DNA of 64,000 bases from Dyella sedimenti (GTDB taxonomy: Bacteria; Pseudomonadota; Gammaproteobacteria; Xanthomonadales; Rhodanobacteraceae). Positions 48,061 through 56,377 of this stretch are shown one piece after another. Both the position numbers and the translations under genes were made by a program. Every line of letters starts with the position of its first letter. Within the stretch, counting starts at the first letter, position 1. A model generated the notes under the pieces. The model did no database searches. It had not been told where the DNA came from and worked only from the letters and a program-made list of their open reading frames with translations. The stretch lies in assembly GCF_022760995.1 (NCBI RefSeq), contig NZ_JAKWJO010000001.1:1-64000 (forward strand). Reading direction: 5' to 3'.

Positions 48061-48765
48061 ATGTCCCCAGGGGAAACCGATTCCATGCTGTCCACGGCGG
48101 CGGATGCGGCCGTCGCCGCCCCGCGCGTCGTGCTGTTCGATTTCGATGGCGTGCTGATCCATGGCGACGCTTTTTCCCTGTTCATGCGCGAACGGTACCA
48201 GCGCTCGTCGCTGCGCAAGGCCGGCGCGCTGCTGGCGCTGCCATGGTTGCTGATGGTCGTTCCGTTCTCGCGCCGGCGCGCCATGCACACCCTCGTGCAC
48301 GTGGCGCTGCTGGGCATGGGCGAGCAGGCCTACCGGGCGGCGGCGGAAGCTTTCGCCGCCAGCCTGGTGCGCCGGCCCAGGCAATTCTGCCGCGATGGCC
48401 TCAATGCGCTGCGCCGGCACCAGGCGGCCGGCGATCGCGTGATCGTGGTCACCGGCTGCGAGCATGTGCTGGTCAGCCATATCCTCGCGCAGCTCGGCAT
48501 CCAGGACGTCGAGGTGCTCGCCTCGCGGCTGCGGCCGGGCCTGCTGGGCATGCGCGTCAAGCTGCACAACGTCGGTCGCCGCAAGCCGCTGGAACTGGCC
48601 GCCCTGGGCGTCGGCGAGTGGCATGTGGCCTATAGCGATTCGCCGGTCGATGCCCCCATGCTCAAGCCCGCCGCCGAGGCCGTGCTGGTCAACGGCACGC
48701 CCAAGCGTTGCAAGAAGCTGGAAAGGGCGCTGGGGCGCACGGTGACCCGCGTCGACTGGTTCTGA
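48061..48765 (+). CDS. HAD-family hydrolase (phosphoserine phosphatase-like)
   Basis: A 234-aa HAD phosphatase. Motif I is VLFDFDGVLIHGD (about 24-36), motif II VIVVTGCEHVLV (the Thr, about 139), motif III RRKPLE, and motif IV YSDSPVDAPML. A hydrophobic helix lies in the cap (LLALPWLLMVVP). The layout resembles the PSP/SerB-like subgroup often linked to phosphatidylglycerol-phosphate or CDP-alcohol metabolism; the substrate is unknown. It starts five bases after trpC, suggesting an extended trp operon. Confidence 0.85.
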   Translation: MSPGETDSMLSTAADAAVAAPRVVLFDFDGVLIHGDAFSLFMRERYQRSSLRKAGALLALPWLLMVVPFSRRRAMHTLVHVALLGMGEQAYRAAAEAFAASLVRRPRQFCRDGLNALRRHQAAGDRVIVVTGCEHVLVSHILAQLGIQDVEVLASRLRPGLLGMRVKLHNVGRRKPLELAALGVGEWHVAYSDSPVDAPMLKPAAEAVLVNGTPKRCKKLERALGRTVTRVDWF

Positions 48766-48772
48766 AAATGCT

Positions 48773-48844
48773 GCTGTGGGAGCGCACCCTGTGCGCGACG
48801 CCCGCGGCAGTCCGGAGTCGCGTATAGGGTGCGCTCCCACAGCA
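48773..48844. repeat. Dispersed intergenic inverted repeat, copy 5
   Basis: Left arm GCTGTGGGAGCGCACCCTGT then GCGCGAC; right arm GTCGCGTATAGGGTGCGCTC then CCACAGC. It forms a long hairpin immediately after the HAD gene and could end the trpGDC-HAD transcript. Confidence 0.85.
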
Positions 48845-48917
48845 AAGGCCGAGACGCTTGCCTGCGTCCCGTCGCGGAATTACGTTAGGGCTTACATAAG
48901 TACCGCAGGGATTCGCC

Positions 48918-49892
48918 ATGTACCTCCCTTCGCTCGCCCAACTGGCGCTCGGCAGCCGGCTGAAGTCGCTCAGCGACCACTTCTATGCGGCGGTCGACGA
49001 GGTCTATCGCGCCTGCGGGGCCGGCGTGGAATCGCGCTGGTTCCCGGTGCTGCGCTTCCTGTGGGAACACGGCGAGACCACCGTCAGTGACGTGGCCGCG
49101 GCCATCGGCCAAACCCATTCGGCGGTCAGCCAGCTGGCCGACAAGCTGGTGGACGCAGGCCTGGTCCAGCGCAGGAAGGATGCCCAGGACGGCCGCCGCA
49201 GCCTGCTGGCGCTGACCGGCCGGGGGCAGGAAGCCCTGTCGGCGCTGGGGCCGATCTGGGTGGCCGTGCGCCGGGGCATCGTGCGCTCGCTGGGCGAGGA
49301 AGGGGTGTCGGCCTTGCTGGCCGCGCTGGCGGCCACCGAACGGGCCCTGGAAGAGCGCCCGGTGGTGGAGGCGATGCTGGCCGAGCACGCGGCGCTCACC
49401 GCCGCCCGGCTGGAGATCGTGCCGTACGAGCCCGCCTTGAAGGAGCACTTCTACCGGCTCAATGCGCAGTGGCTGGAGCGTCACTTCCGCATCGAGGACA
49501 TCGACCGCGAGCTGCTGGGCGACCCGGAGCGCCATGTGCTGGCGCCGGGCGGGGCGATCTTCTTCGCCCGCCTGGCGGACGAGGTGATCGGCACCTGCGC
49601 CCTGCTGCAGGAATCGCCGGGCGTCTACGAGCTGTCCAAGATGGGCGTGGACGAGACCTTCCGCGGCATGGGGGCGGGCCGGCGCCTGCTGGCCGCCGCC
49701 ATCGAGGAATTCCACCGTCGCGGTGGACGCGAGCTGTTCCTGGAATCCAACAGCCGGCTCAAGACCGCGCTGCGCATGTACGAGCAGGCCGGCTTCGTGA
49801 TGCAGCCCGCGGTGCGCCCGGGTTCGCACTACGAGCGGGCGGATGTATATATGGTCTATCAGGGCGGCAAGGACGGTGTCGCCGGGTCGTAA
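48918..49892 (+). CDS. MarR-GNAT fusion: regulator/N-acetyltransferase
   Basis: A 324-aa protein with two domains. A MarR-type winged helix (about 5-145; LWEHGETTVSDVAAAIGQTHSAVSQLADKLVDAGLVQRRKDAQDGRR) is followed by a GNAT acetyltransferase (about 155-310; ALLQESPGVYELSKMGVDETFRGMGAGRRLLAAAIEEF, containing the acetyl-CoA loop RGMGAGRRL). Such fusions are recurrent, but the acetylated substrate is usually unknown. The start at 48918 is preceded by AGGGA and an AT-richer stretch (TTACGTTAGGGCTTACATAA) that is a likely promoter or operator. Confidence 0.88.
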   Translation: MYLPSLAQLALGSRLKSLSDHFYAAVDEVYRACGAGVESRWFPVLRFLWEHGETTVSDVAAAIGQTHSAVSQLADKLVDAGLVQRRKDAQDGRRSLLALTGRGQEALSALGPIWVAVRRGIVRSLGEEGVSALLAALAATERALEERPVVEAMLAEHAALTAARLEIVPYEPALKEHFYRLNAQWLERHFRIEDIDRELLGDPERHVLAPGGAIFFARLADEVIGTCALLQESPGVYELSKMGVDETFRGMGAGRRLLAAAIEEFHRRGGRELFLESNSRLKTALRMYEQAGFVMQPAVRPGSHYERADVYMVYQGGKDGVAGS

Positions 49893-49977
49893 AGAGCCTG
49901 CGCGGCCCGGCAGGGAAGTGGCCGGCAAGCCGCCGGGTCCCGGCCGATGGCCAAGGCGGCACCCATGGAGGCCGGAA

Positions 49978-50673
49978 TCAGCGCGTGCCGCGCACCACGA
50001 TGGTCTTGCCTGCCACGTCGATCATGCCCTGTTCCTCGAGCTGCTTGAGCACGCGGCCGACCATTTCGCGGGAGCAGCCCACGATGCGGCTCACCTCCTG
50101 GCGGGAGATGCGGATCTGGGTGCCGTCTGGATGCGTCATCGCGTCCGGTTCCTGGCACAGGTCCAGCAGTGTCCTGGAGATGCGGTTGGTGACGTCCATG
50201 AAGGCCATGCGGCTGACCTGGCGCGAGGTGCGCAGCAGGCGATGGGTCAGCTGCGAGCCAATGGCGAACAGGATCTTCGGGCATTCCTCGCGCAGCGGGC
50301 CTTCCATCAGCTGGAACAGGCGCTCGTAGCTGATCTCGGCCATCTCGCAGGCGGTGCGGGTGCGCACCATGGACTCGCGCTGCGCCTGCTCCACGAACAG
50401 GCCCATCTCGCCGATGAACTGGCCGCGACTGAGATAGGCCAGGATCAGTTCGCGGCCCTGCTCGTCCTCGGTGCAGACGGCCAGCGAGCCGTCCACGATG
50501 TAGTACAAGGTGTTGGCGGGGTCGCCGGGGCGGATGATGGCGGTCTTGCCGGGATAGCGGCGCCGGTGGCAAAGCGCCAGGAAGCGCTCCATCGAGGCCG
50601 GATCCGGCGCAAAGCTGGCCGGTGCCTGGGAACGTTCGAAAGCTTGCTGAAGCTGGTATTTGAGTTGCGCCAC
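49978..50673 (-). CDS. clp: CRP/FNR-family global regulator Clp
   Basis: A 231-aa transcription factor very like Xanthomonas Clp. A cyclic-nucleotide-binding fold (about 25-140; RYPGKTAIIRPGDPANTLYYIVDGSLAV, GQFIGEMGLF) is followed by a CRP-type helix-turn-helix (about 180-215; RISRQEVSRIVGCSREMVGRVLKQLEEQGMI). Clp in Xanthomonas binds cyclic di-GMP, which inhibits DNA binding, and controls virulence and extracellular enzymes. Translation most likely begins at GTG 50673. It is divergent from speD, the conserved xanthomonad order. Confidence 0.9.
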   Translation of the reverse strand: MAQLKYQLQQAFERSQAPASFAPDPASMERFLALCHRRRYPGKTAIIRPGDPANTLYYIVDGSLAVCTEDEQGRELILAYLSRGQFIGEMGLFVEQAQRESMVRTRTACEMAEISYERLFQLMEGPLREECPKILFAIGSQLTHRLLRTSRQVSRMAFMDVTNRISRTLLDLCQEPDAMTHPDGTQIRISRQEVSRIVGCSREMVGRVLKQLEEQGMIDVAGKTIVVRGTR

Positions 50674-50825
50674 GATGAGTCCCGTCGATTCAATCCGAGG
50701 GCCGCGAGCGTCCCCCCGTCTGTCCAAACTTACCCCGCAGGGCATTATGGCAAACTAACCGGACCTGCCGAAGGTTCAGTTTTCTCTTTTTTTGCCGCAT
50801 ACTTCACGGTCTTTCGGATGCGATC

Positions 50826-50938
50826 CCCTTGTCGCGATCCGGTCACAAGGGTCGTGGAAGCTTCCCGCCTCCACGTTCAATTATCCAGCGGGGACCCTTG
50901 TAGCTAACCCGCCCTCTGCTGCTGGCCGCCGACCGGCC
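50826..50938 (+). promoter_or_regulatory. Structured speD 5' leader with competing hairpins
   Basis: ACAAGGGTC (50845-50853) can pair with GACCCTTGT (50893-50901), enclosing a second hairpin GTGGA (50854-50858)/TCCAC (50870-50874). Its first seven bases can instead pair with CCCTTGT (50826-50832). A third stem, GGCCG (50924-50928)/CGGCC (50934-50938), ends two bases before the GGAG of speD. The mutually exclusive pairings suggest a regulatory RNA, but no family is recognised. Confidence 0.45.
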
Positions 50939-50951
50939 ATGGAGAGTCGCT

Positions 50952-51737
50952 GTGGTGAAACCCCTTCCGCGCCTGCGCCTGCAGGGCTTCAACAACCTGA
51001 CCAAGGCCCTGAGCTTCAATATCTACGACATCTGCTACGCGGTGTCCGAAGAGCAGCGACAGCGCTACATCGAGTACATCGACGAGCAGTACGATGCCGA
51101 CCGCCTGACCCAGATCCTGACCGACGTGGCGGAGATCATCGGCGCCAATATCCTCAACATCGCACGCCAGGACTACGATCCGCAAGGCGCCTCGGTGACC
51201 ATCCTCATTTCCGAGGAGCCGGTGGTGGAGAAGCTCGGCCGCGACACCATCTCCGACGCGGTGGTGGCCCACCTGGACAAGAGCCACATCACCGTCCACA
51301 CCTATCCGGAGACGCATCCGCACAACGGCATCGCGACCTTCCGCGCGGACATCGACGTGGCTACCTGCGGCGTGATCTCTCCGCTGAAGGCCCTGAACTA
51401 CCTGATCGACAGCTTCGAGTCCGACATCGTCATCGCCGACTACCGCGTGCGCGGCTTCACCCGCGACGTGAAGGGCAAGAAGCACTTCATCGACCACAAG
51501 ATCAACTCCGTGCAGGACTACTTGGCCAAGCACATCCGCCAGAAGTACGAGATGTTCGACGTGAACGTGTACCAGGAGAACATGTTCCACACCAAGATGC
51601 ACATCAAGGACTTCGACCTGGATACGTATCTGTTCGAGGCCCACGCCGACGACCTCTCCTTCAAGGAGCGCCAGCGCATCGAATCGCTGCTGCGCCGCGA
51701 GATCGAGGAACTCTTCCACGGCCGCAACCTGATGTAG
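50952..51737 (+). CDS. speD: S-adenosylmethionine decarboxylase proenzyme
   Basis: A 261-aa class 1A pyruvoyl enzyme that makes decarboxylated SAM for spermidine. The self-cleavage site is in [17 protein letters not shown], between K110 and S111, where Ser becomes the pyruvoyl group. The N-terminal [21 protein letters not shown] is as in Escherichia coli. GTG 50952 or GTG 50955 is the start; GGAG lies at 50941-50944. It has an unusually long, structured leader and is followed by a strong terminator. No speE is within the window. Confidence 0.97.
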   Translation: MVKPLPRLRLQGFNNLTKALSFNIYDICYAVSEEQRQRYIEYIDEQYDADRLTQILTDVAEIIGANILNIARQDYDPQGASVTILISEEPVVEKLGRDTISDAVVAHLDKSHITVHTYPETHPHNGIATFRADIDVATCGVISPLKALNYLIDSFESDIVIADYRVRGFTRDVKGKKHFIDHKINSVQDYLAKHIRQKYEMFDVNVYQENMFHTKMHIKDFDLDTYLFEAHADDLSFKERQRIESLLRREIEELFHGRNLM

Positions 51738-51738
51738 G

Positions 51739-51767
51739 AAAAAACCCGCCGGAAGGCGGGTTTTTTT
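51739..51767. terminator. Bidirectional Rho-independent terminator after speD
   Basis: CCCGCC (51745-51750), loop GGAA, GGCGGG (51755-51760), then seven T; A-run on the left. It is the same stem as the terminators at 17010 and 54805. It serves speD and, from the other side, coq7. Confidence 0.9.
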
Positions 51768-51775
51768 ATTGGGCT

Positions 51776-51791
51776 GGGTGCGCTCCCACAG
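51776..51791. repeat. Dispersed intergenic repeat, half copy 6
   Basis: GGGTGCGCTCCCACAG is the distal part of the right arm of the family at 22788. Only this half remains between the speD terminator and the end of coq7. Confidence 0.6.
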
Positions 51792-51812
51792 ATGTCTCCA
51801 CGCGTTGCCGCG

Positions 51813-52454
51813 CTAAACCCGATACGCCACGATCTTCATCACCTTCGATGCCAGCGCCATCGCCTCGGGGACAGGAAACGGCAGCTCGATCCCACCGCGT
51901 TCCCGCGCGTCATGCGCGTGGCGGATCTCGTCGGCCTGCATCTGCATCAGCACGGCGCGCGAACGCTCGTCCTGCGCGGGCAGCTTGTCGAGGTGTTCTT
52001 CCAGATGCGCTTCGACCTGGCGTTCGGTTTCCACCACGAAGCCCAGGCTCACCGGGTCGCCGGCCAGGGCGGCCAGCGCGCCGATGGCATAGCTGCCGGC
52101 ATACCACAGCGGATTGAGCAGGCTGGGACGGCTGTCCAGTTCCTTCAGGCGTTCGGTGCACCAGGCCAGGTGGTCGGTTTCCTCCGCGGCGGCGTGCAGC
52201 AGGTGGGCACGGTTGGCCTCGTCGCGCGCCAGGGCGGCCTGGCCGTCGTACAGCGCCTGGGCGCAGACCTCGCCGGTGTGGTTGATGCGCATCAGCCCGG
52301 CGGCATGGCGGCGCTCGGCATCGCCCATGTCCGCCTCGTCGAAGGCCTCGGCGGGCGACGGACGCGCCGCCTCCGGAGAGCCGGCCACGGTTTCCAGCGC
52401 CCGTTCGATGCCGGCGAGCAGGCGGTCGAGCGGGGAAAGCGTGCGTGCGTTCAT
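51813..52454 (-). CDS. coq7: 2-nonaprenyl-3-methyl-6-methoxy-1,4-benzoquinol hydroxylase (Coq7)
   Basis: A 213-aa membrane-associated di-iron hydroxylase for the C6 step of ubiquinone synthesis. Iron ligands are seen in [26 protein letters not shown] (E-x-x-H), [16 protein letters not shown] and [12 protein letters not shown] (E-x-x-H). Its start overlaps the stop of the Fe-S oxidoreductase gene by four bases. Coq7 replaces UbiF in many proteobacteria including Xanthomonadales. Confidence 0.96.
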   Translation of the reverse strand: MNARTLSPLDRLLAGIERALETVAGSPEAARPSPAEAFDEADMGDAERRHAAGLMRINHTGEVCAQALYDGQAALARDEANRAHLLHAAAEETDHLAWCTERLKELDSRPSLLNPLWYAGSYAIGALAALAGDPVSLGFVVETERQVEAHLEEHLDKLPAQDERSRAVLMQMQADEIRHAHDARERGGIELPFPVPEAMALASKVMKIVAYRV

Positions 52455-53656
52455 GGCGAATCCTCCAGTTGCTGCGCCAGCAGGGTCAGCGGATGCATAT
52501 GCGGCCAGCGCCGGCCCCCATCATCCATGCCAGCGGCGAGATGCAGGCGGCAGCCGATATTGGACGATACGAGCTGCTGTGGCGCCAAGGCGGCGACCTG
52601 ATCCAGCGTGGCCTCGCGCAGGCGCGCGGCGCGCCCGGGAAATTCCAGCATGTGCGAGCCCGCCGCGCCGCAGCAGTAGGGTGCGCGCGGCGCCACCTGC
52701 AAGTCGAGTTCCGGCACCTTCCGCAGCAGCGACTGCAGCGTGCCCTCGCTGCGCGCCACGTTGACCTGCGTGCAGGGCAGGTGCAGCGCCACGCGGCGTG
52801 CCAGCGGCCGAAAGCGCAGCCGGTCCGCGCGCTCGGCCAGCAGGCTTGCCGGATCGGCCACGGGAACGCCAGGCAGGGCGCGGCGCAGCGTGCCCAGGCA
52901 GCCGGGCGTCACCGATACAAGATGCTCGGCGCCGGACGAGCGCCAGGTTTCGCGGACGCGCTCGGCCAGGCGCTCGGCGGTATCCATCTCGCCGCCGTGC
53001 AGGTCGATGGCGCCGCAGCAGAAGGCAGGCAGGCGGATCGCGCGGTAGCCGGCGGCGCGCAGCAGGCGCAGGGCGGCCGCCTCAGCCTCGGCATCCTCCA
53101 CGCTCGCCACGCAACCGGGGAACAGCGCCACCGTTGGCTGCCCATCGGCCGAGTCGGCGGCGACCGGGGGCGTGACCGGCGTGGCCTCGGGCAGCGTCCC
53201 CAGGGCGGCGCGCCAGGCCGAGCCGGCGGGCAGCCGGGCGTCCAGCCGCCGCTTCCAGCGCGCCAGCCCTGCGGCGGAGCCAAGGCGCGCGGCCAGCCGC
53301 AGCAGGGTGGGTTGCTTGAGCATGGCCAGCAGGGCGCGCGGGCGCCCTGGCCGGGGACCGATCAGCGCCCGCGTCTCGACCAGCAGCTCGCCATACTTCA
53401 CCTGGGCGGGGCAGACGCGTTCGCAGTTGAGGCAGCCCAGGCAATGGTCCAGGTGGATGCGCAGTGTGGCCGTGGGCTCGGCATCGCCACGGGCCAGCGC
53501 CGCCGCCATGGCAATGCGCCCGCGCGGCGATTCCGATTCGGTGCCGTCCAGGCCGTAGGTGGGGCAGGTGGGCAGGCACATGCCGCACTGCACGCACTGG
53601 TCGGCCAGCGCGGCGATGGTTTGGCTTCGGGTGAGGGGGGGCTTTTCAAGCGCCAT
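52451..53656 (-). CDS. Fe-S oxidoreductase, GlcF-like (4Fe-4S + two CCG domains)
   Basis: A 401-aa protein with two ferredoxin-type clusters: C21-x2-C24-x2-C27-x3-C31 and C72-x2-C75-x2-C78-x3-C82. Two CCG (DUF3390-like) domains follow, with FPGC...[11 protein letters not shown] at about 185-230 and PCTQ...[10 protein letters not shown] at about 300-340. This matches glycolate-oxidase iron-sulfur subunits (GlcF), but no glcD or glcE is nearby. The partner dehydrogenase is therefore unknown. ATG 53656 or 53665 starts it. It is co-transcribed with coq7. Confidence 0.85.
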   Translation of the reverse strand: MALEKPPLTRSQTIAALADQCVQCGMCLPTCPTYGLDGTESESPRGRIAMAAALARGDAEPTATLRIHLDHCLGCLNCERVCPAQVKYGELLVETRALIGPRPGRPRALLAMLKQPTLLRLAARLGSAAGLARWKRRLDARLPAGSAWRAALGTLPEATPVTPPVAADSADGQPTVALFPGCVASVEDAEAEAAALRLLRAAGYRAIRLPAFCCGAIDLHGGEMDTAERLAERVRETWRSSGAEHLVSVTPGCLGTLRRALPGVPVADPASLLAERADRLRFRPLARRVALHLPCTQVNVARSEGTLQSLLRKVPELDLQVAPRAPYCCGAAGSHMLEFPGRAARLREATLDQVAALAPQQLVSSNIGCRLHLAAGMDDGGRRWPHMHPLTLLAQQLEDSP

Positions 53657-53703
53657 GGCAGGCATGCTATCATTGCCAGCTCGCAGCCCGCCGGTCGGTG
53701 GGC

Positions 53704-53733
53704 TTGCGCGATCGATGAAAACTCCGTTATCAT
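53704..53733 (+). promoter_or_regulatory. Promoter of the rplM-rpsI operon
   Basis: TTGCGC (53704-53709) and TATCAT (53728-53733) with 18-base spacing, 63 bases before rplM. A small hairpin (CCGCCCTTGCGGCGG) lies in the leader near 53765. In Escherichia coli L13 represses this operon post-transcriptionally; whether this leader does the same is not known. Confidence 0.6.
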
Positions 53734-53796
53734 CTCGCGCCTTTGTTCCACCGATTACGTGTACCGCCCTTGCGGCGGCAGCCCAGGTATTCTGAA

Positions 53797-54225
53797 ATGA
53801 AAACGTTCAGCGCCAAGCCGGAAAGCGTCAAGCGCGATTGGTTCGTGATTGACGCCACGGACAAGACGCTCGGTCGCCTGTCGACCGAGATCGCCCGCCG
53901 CCTGCGTGGCAAGCACAAGCCGGAATTCACCCCGCACGTCGATACCGGCGATTATATCGTCGTGGTCAACGCGCAGAAGGTGGCCGTCACCGGTGCCAAG
54001 CTGGACGACAAGATGTACCACCGCTTCACCGGCTACGTCGGCAACCTCAAGACCACCAGTCTGAAGGACCTGCTGGCGACCCATCCGGAGCGCGTCATCG
54101 AGATCGCCGTCAAGGGCATGCTGCCGAAGAATGCGCTCGGCCGCGAGATGTACCGCAAGCTCAAGGTGTACGGCGGCGCCGAACATCCGCATACCGCTCA
54201 GCAGCCGCAGGCGCTGGAAATCTAA
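53797..54225 (+). CDS. rplM: 50S ribosomal protein L13
   Basis: A 142-aa primary binding protein of the large subunit. [48 protein letters not shown] opens as in all bacterial L13, and [21 protein letters not shown] is near the C-terminus. It is followed ten bases later by rpsI, the universal L13-S9 pair. Confidence 0.99.
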   Translation: MKTFSAKPESVKRDWFVIDATDKTLGRLSTEIARRLRGKHKPEFTPHVDTGDYIVVVNAQKVAVTGAKLDDKMYHRFTGYVGNLKTTSLKDLLATHPERVIEIAVKGMLPKNALGREMYRKLKVYGGAEHPHTAQQPQALEI

Positions 54226-54234
54226 GGACTCATC

Positions 54235-54627
54235 ATGGCGATCCAGCAGAATTACGGCACCGGCCGCCGCAAGACCTCCGCCGCCCGCGTGTTCCTGCGC
54301 AAGGGCACCGGCGCGATTACCGTCAACGGCAAGACCCTCGACCAGTTCTTCGGTCGCGAGACCTCGCGCATGATCGTGCGCCAGCCGCTCGAGTTGATCG
54401 AGGCGACCGACAAGTTCGACGTGAACGTCACCGTCTCCGGCGGCGGCATCACCGGCCAGGCTGGCGCGATCCGCCTGGGCATTGCCCGCGCCCTGATCGA
54501 GTATGATGAAAACCTGAAGTCGTCGCTCCGCAAGGCCGGCTTCGTGACCCGTGACGCCCGCGAGGTCGAGCGCAAGAAGGTCGGTCTGCACAAGGCCCGC
54601 CGCGCTACCCAGTTCTCGAAGCGCTAA
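54235..54627 (+). CDS. rpsI: 30S ribosomal protein S9
   Basis: A 130-aa head protein of the small subunit whose C-terminal tail reaches the P-site t[23 protein letters not shown] opens the protein, [18 protein letters not shown] is central, and the tail ends [17 protein letters not shown] as expected. It is the second gene of the L13-S9 operon. Confidence 0.99.
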   Translation: MAIQQNYGTGRRKTSAARVFLRKGTGAITVNGKTLDQFFGRETSRMIVRQPLELIEATDKFDVNVTVSGGGITGQAGAIRLGIARALIEYDENLKSSLRKAGFVTRDAREVERKKVGLHKARRATQFSKR

Positions 54628-54693
54628 TCCTCCTCGGAGAGTTGCTTCGACGGTTCGGTGCATCAAGTCAGAGCGCACCGCTCCGCAGGGTTT

Positions 54694-54767
54694 TGGGAGA
54701 TCGTCTAACGGTAGGACAACGGACTCTGACTCCGTTTATCTAGGTTCGAATCCTAGTCTCCCAGCCA
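54694..54767 (+). tRNA. tRNA-Gln (anticodon CTG), with encoded CCA
   Basis: Acceptor arm TGGGAGA (54694-54700) pairs with TCTCCCA (54757-54763). The anticodon arm is ACGGA/TCCGT with loop CTCTGAC giving anticodon CTG. The T arm is TAGG-TTCGAAT-CCTA. A 3' GCCA is encoded. U1-A72 is typical of tRNA-Gln. It is the apparent integration target of the element that follows, because its integrase gene starts 249 bp away. Confidence 0.95.
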
Positions 54768-54804
54768 AATCAACGTTTCACGACATTTCGAAACGTTTCA
54801 GCAG

Positions 54805-54837
54805 AAAGAAAAACCCGCCCAAGTGGCGGGTTTTTTT
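54805..54837 (+). terminator. Rho-independent terminator after tRNA-Gln
   Basis: CCCGCC (54814-54819), loop CAAGT, GGCGGG (54825-54830), seven T. It ends the tRNA transcript and also insulates the element. Confidence 0.9.
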
Positions 54838-55015
54838 ATGGTTTTTGGATTTCAGGGCGTTTCAGGAGATCGCTTAAGATCACGCGGATCTTGCGGGGTA
54901 GGGTTTGGGGTAAAGCCCGCGTCCATAGTAAATTACCCCGCAATTGGCGACTTCGAAGTGGTGCGCCAGCATGTAAGTAATGGAATGCGCGGAACTTTTA
55001 ATAGCGGAATACCCC

Positions 55016-56233
55016 ATGGCAGGCAGCCTAACCAACGAGCGCATCAAAGACGCGTTGCCACGTGAAAGGAAGTACTGGCTGGCCGACGAGTTGAACAACT
55101 TGTACGTGTTGGTCATGCCCAATGGCGCCAAGTACTGGAAATTTCGTTACCGTTATGACGGTAGGAGTGATGAGGTCACGGTAGGAAAACCGTACCCTCG
55201 GATGTTGTTGCCTGCTGCTCGTGCAGAGGCTCGCAGGCTGCAGGTTCTTTTGGATGGCGGCGTAGATCCTCAAGAAAAGAAGCGGCAGGAAAAACGTGCA
55301 GCGAAGCAAATTCGCGCCAACACGTTCGAGGCGGCTGCCAATGACTGGTACGAGTTCAGAACGAAGGCATGGAAGCCAAGGACTGCACAGCAGGTAAGAG
55401 CTTATCTAGACCTCGATCTTTTGCCTGCGCTTGGGCGGCATCCGCTCGACGCGATAACAACCAGCATGCTGGCTGACCTCGTTCATAAGATCGACGATCG
55501 GGGAGCTCCCGACGTTGCCAAAAAAGCTAGGCAATGGCTCAAGGCGATCTTTCAGTACGCTCGAGCAAAGGAATGGACAACGGCTGACCCTGTCCGTGAC
55601 TTGCATGCGATTACCATAATCAATGCAGAGTCCGAGCCTCATGCTCACATCCCGTACGAAGAATTACCCGCGTTTCTCGCTGCCATGAAGGAAGTAAGTG
55701 CATCTCCCCTTGTGAAGGGAGCAGCTTACCTTGCACTGTGGACGGCGAGCCGCCCCGGCGTCACACGTACATTGCGGTGGTCGGAAGTGGACCTAGATGA
55801 GGGTCTATGGAACATCAAAAAGGGACGAGACGAAATGAAGCGCGGCTATCGTCACGTCACACCGCTTTCAAGGCAGGCGGTGGCAGCACTGAAGGATCTG
55901 CATCGGATTAGTGGAACTTTCGAGCATGTCTTCGTCGGCAGGAACGATCCGAGCAAGCCCCTCAGTGACGGGGCGGTTAAAGCCATGTTTGAGCGAATGG
56001 GCTACGCCGGCCGGCAGACAATGCATGGCTTGCGACATGTGGTGAGCTCAGCCTTGAATCGGAAGGGCTATGTATCCGATCACATCGAGCGGCAGCTAGC
56101 CCATAAGGATCCGGACAAAATACGGGGCGTCTACAACACGGAGCCCTACCTTGAAGATCGCCGGACTATGCTGCAGGACTGGGCCGATATTTTGGACTCG
56201 CTGGCAGGGGAGCCAGTAGCGATATTGAGCTAA
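55016..56233 (+). CDS. Tyrosine-type site-specific integrase (P4-like)
   Basis: A 405-aa integrase. The N-terminal arm-binding DUF4102-like domain (residues 1-90; GAKYWKFRYRYDGRSDEVTVGKPYPRMLLPAARAEARRL) is followed by the core-binding domain and the catalytic domain. The catalytic residues are R246 (SRPG), H337-x-x-R340 in HGLRHVV, H363 and Y373 in RGVYNTEP. All are present, so it should be active. It sits directly beside tRNA-Gln, which fits tRNA-targeted integration. ATG 55016 gives the usual start; the frame opens at 54980. Confidence 0.93.
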   Translation: MAGSLTNERIKDALPRERKYWLADELNNLYVLVMPNGAKYWKFRYRYDGRSDEVTVGKPYPRMLLPAARAEARRLQVLLDGGVDPQEKKRQEKRAAKQIRANTFEAAANDWYEFRTKAWKPRTAQQVRAYLDLDLLPALGRHPLDAITTSMLADLVHKIDDRGAPDVAKKARQWLKAIFQYARAKEWTTADPVRDLHAITIINAESEPHAHIPYEELPAFLAAMKEVSASPLVKGAAYLALWTASRPGVTRTLRWSEVDLDEGLWNIKKGRDEMKRGYRHVTPLSRQAVAALKDLHRISGTFEHVFVGRNDPSKPLSDGAVKAMFERMGYAGRQTMHGLRHVVSSALNRKGYVSDHIERQLAHKDPDKIRGVYNTEPYLEDRRTMLQDWADILDSLAGEPVAILS

Positions 56234-56377
56234 TATCACTGCGAAGAGCGAGGACCGCTCCTGCTCATGGCTTGGGGAAGTCATGGTTCATTTTGACCGC
56301 TGGATAACGGTACAAGCCAAGGGACGCGCCCTGCTGCAGTGGGGCGATGATATATTTCCCACGGAACGTGGCTGACG

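Noticed and set aside
50826..50851. CRP/Clp operator between clp and speD
   Set aside because: CCCTTGT-N12-ACAAGGG looks symmetrical, but the spacing and half-sites do not fit TGTGA-N6-TCACA. It is better explained as part of the RNA structure, though protein binding is not excluded.
22788..51791. Treating the dispersed repeats as intrinsic terminators
   Set aside because: They fold into long hairpins after genes but lack T-runs, and the shared sequence extends far beyond a terminator stem.
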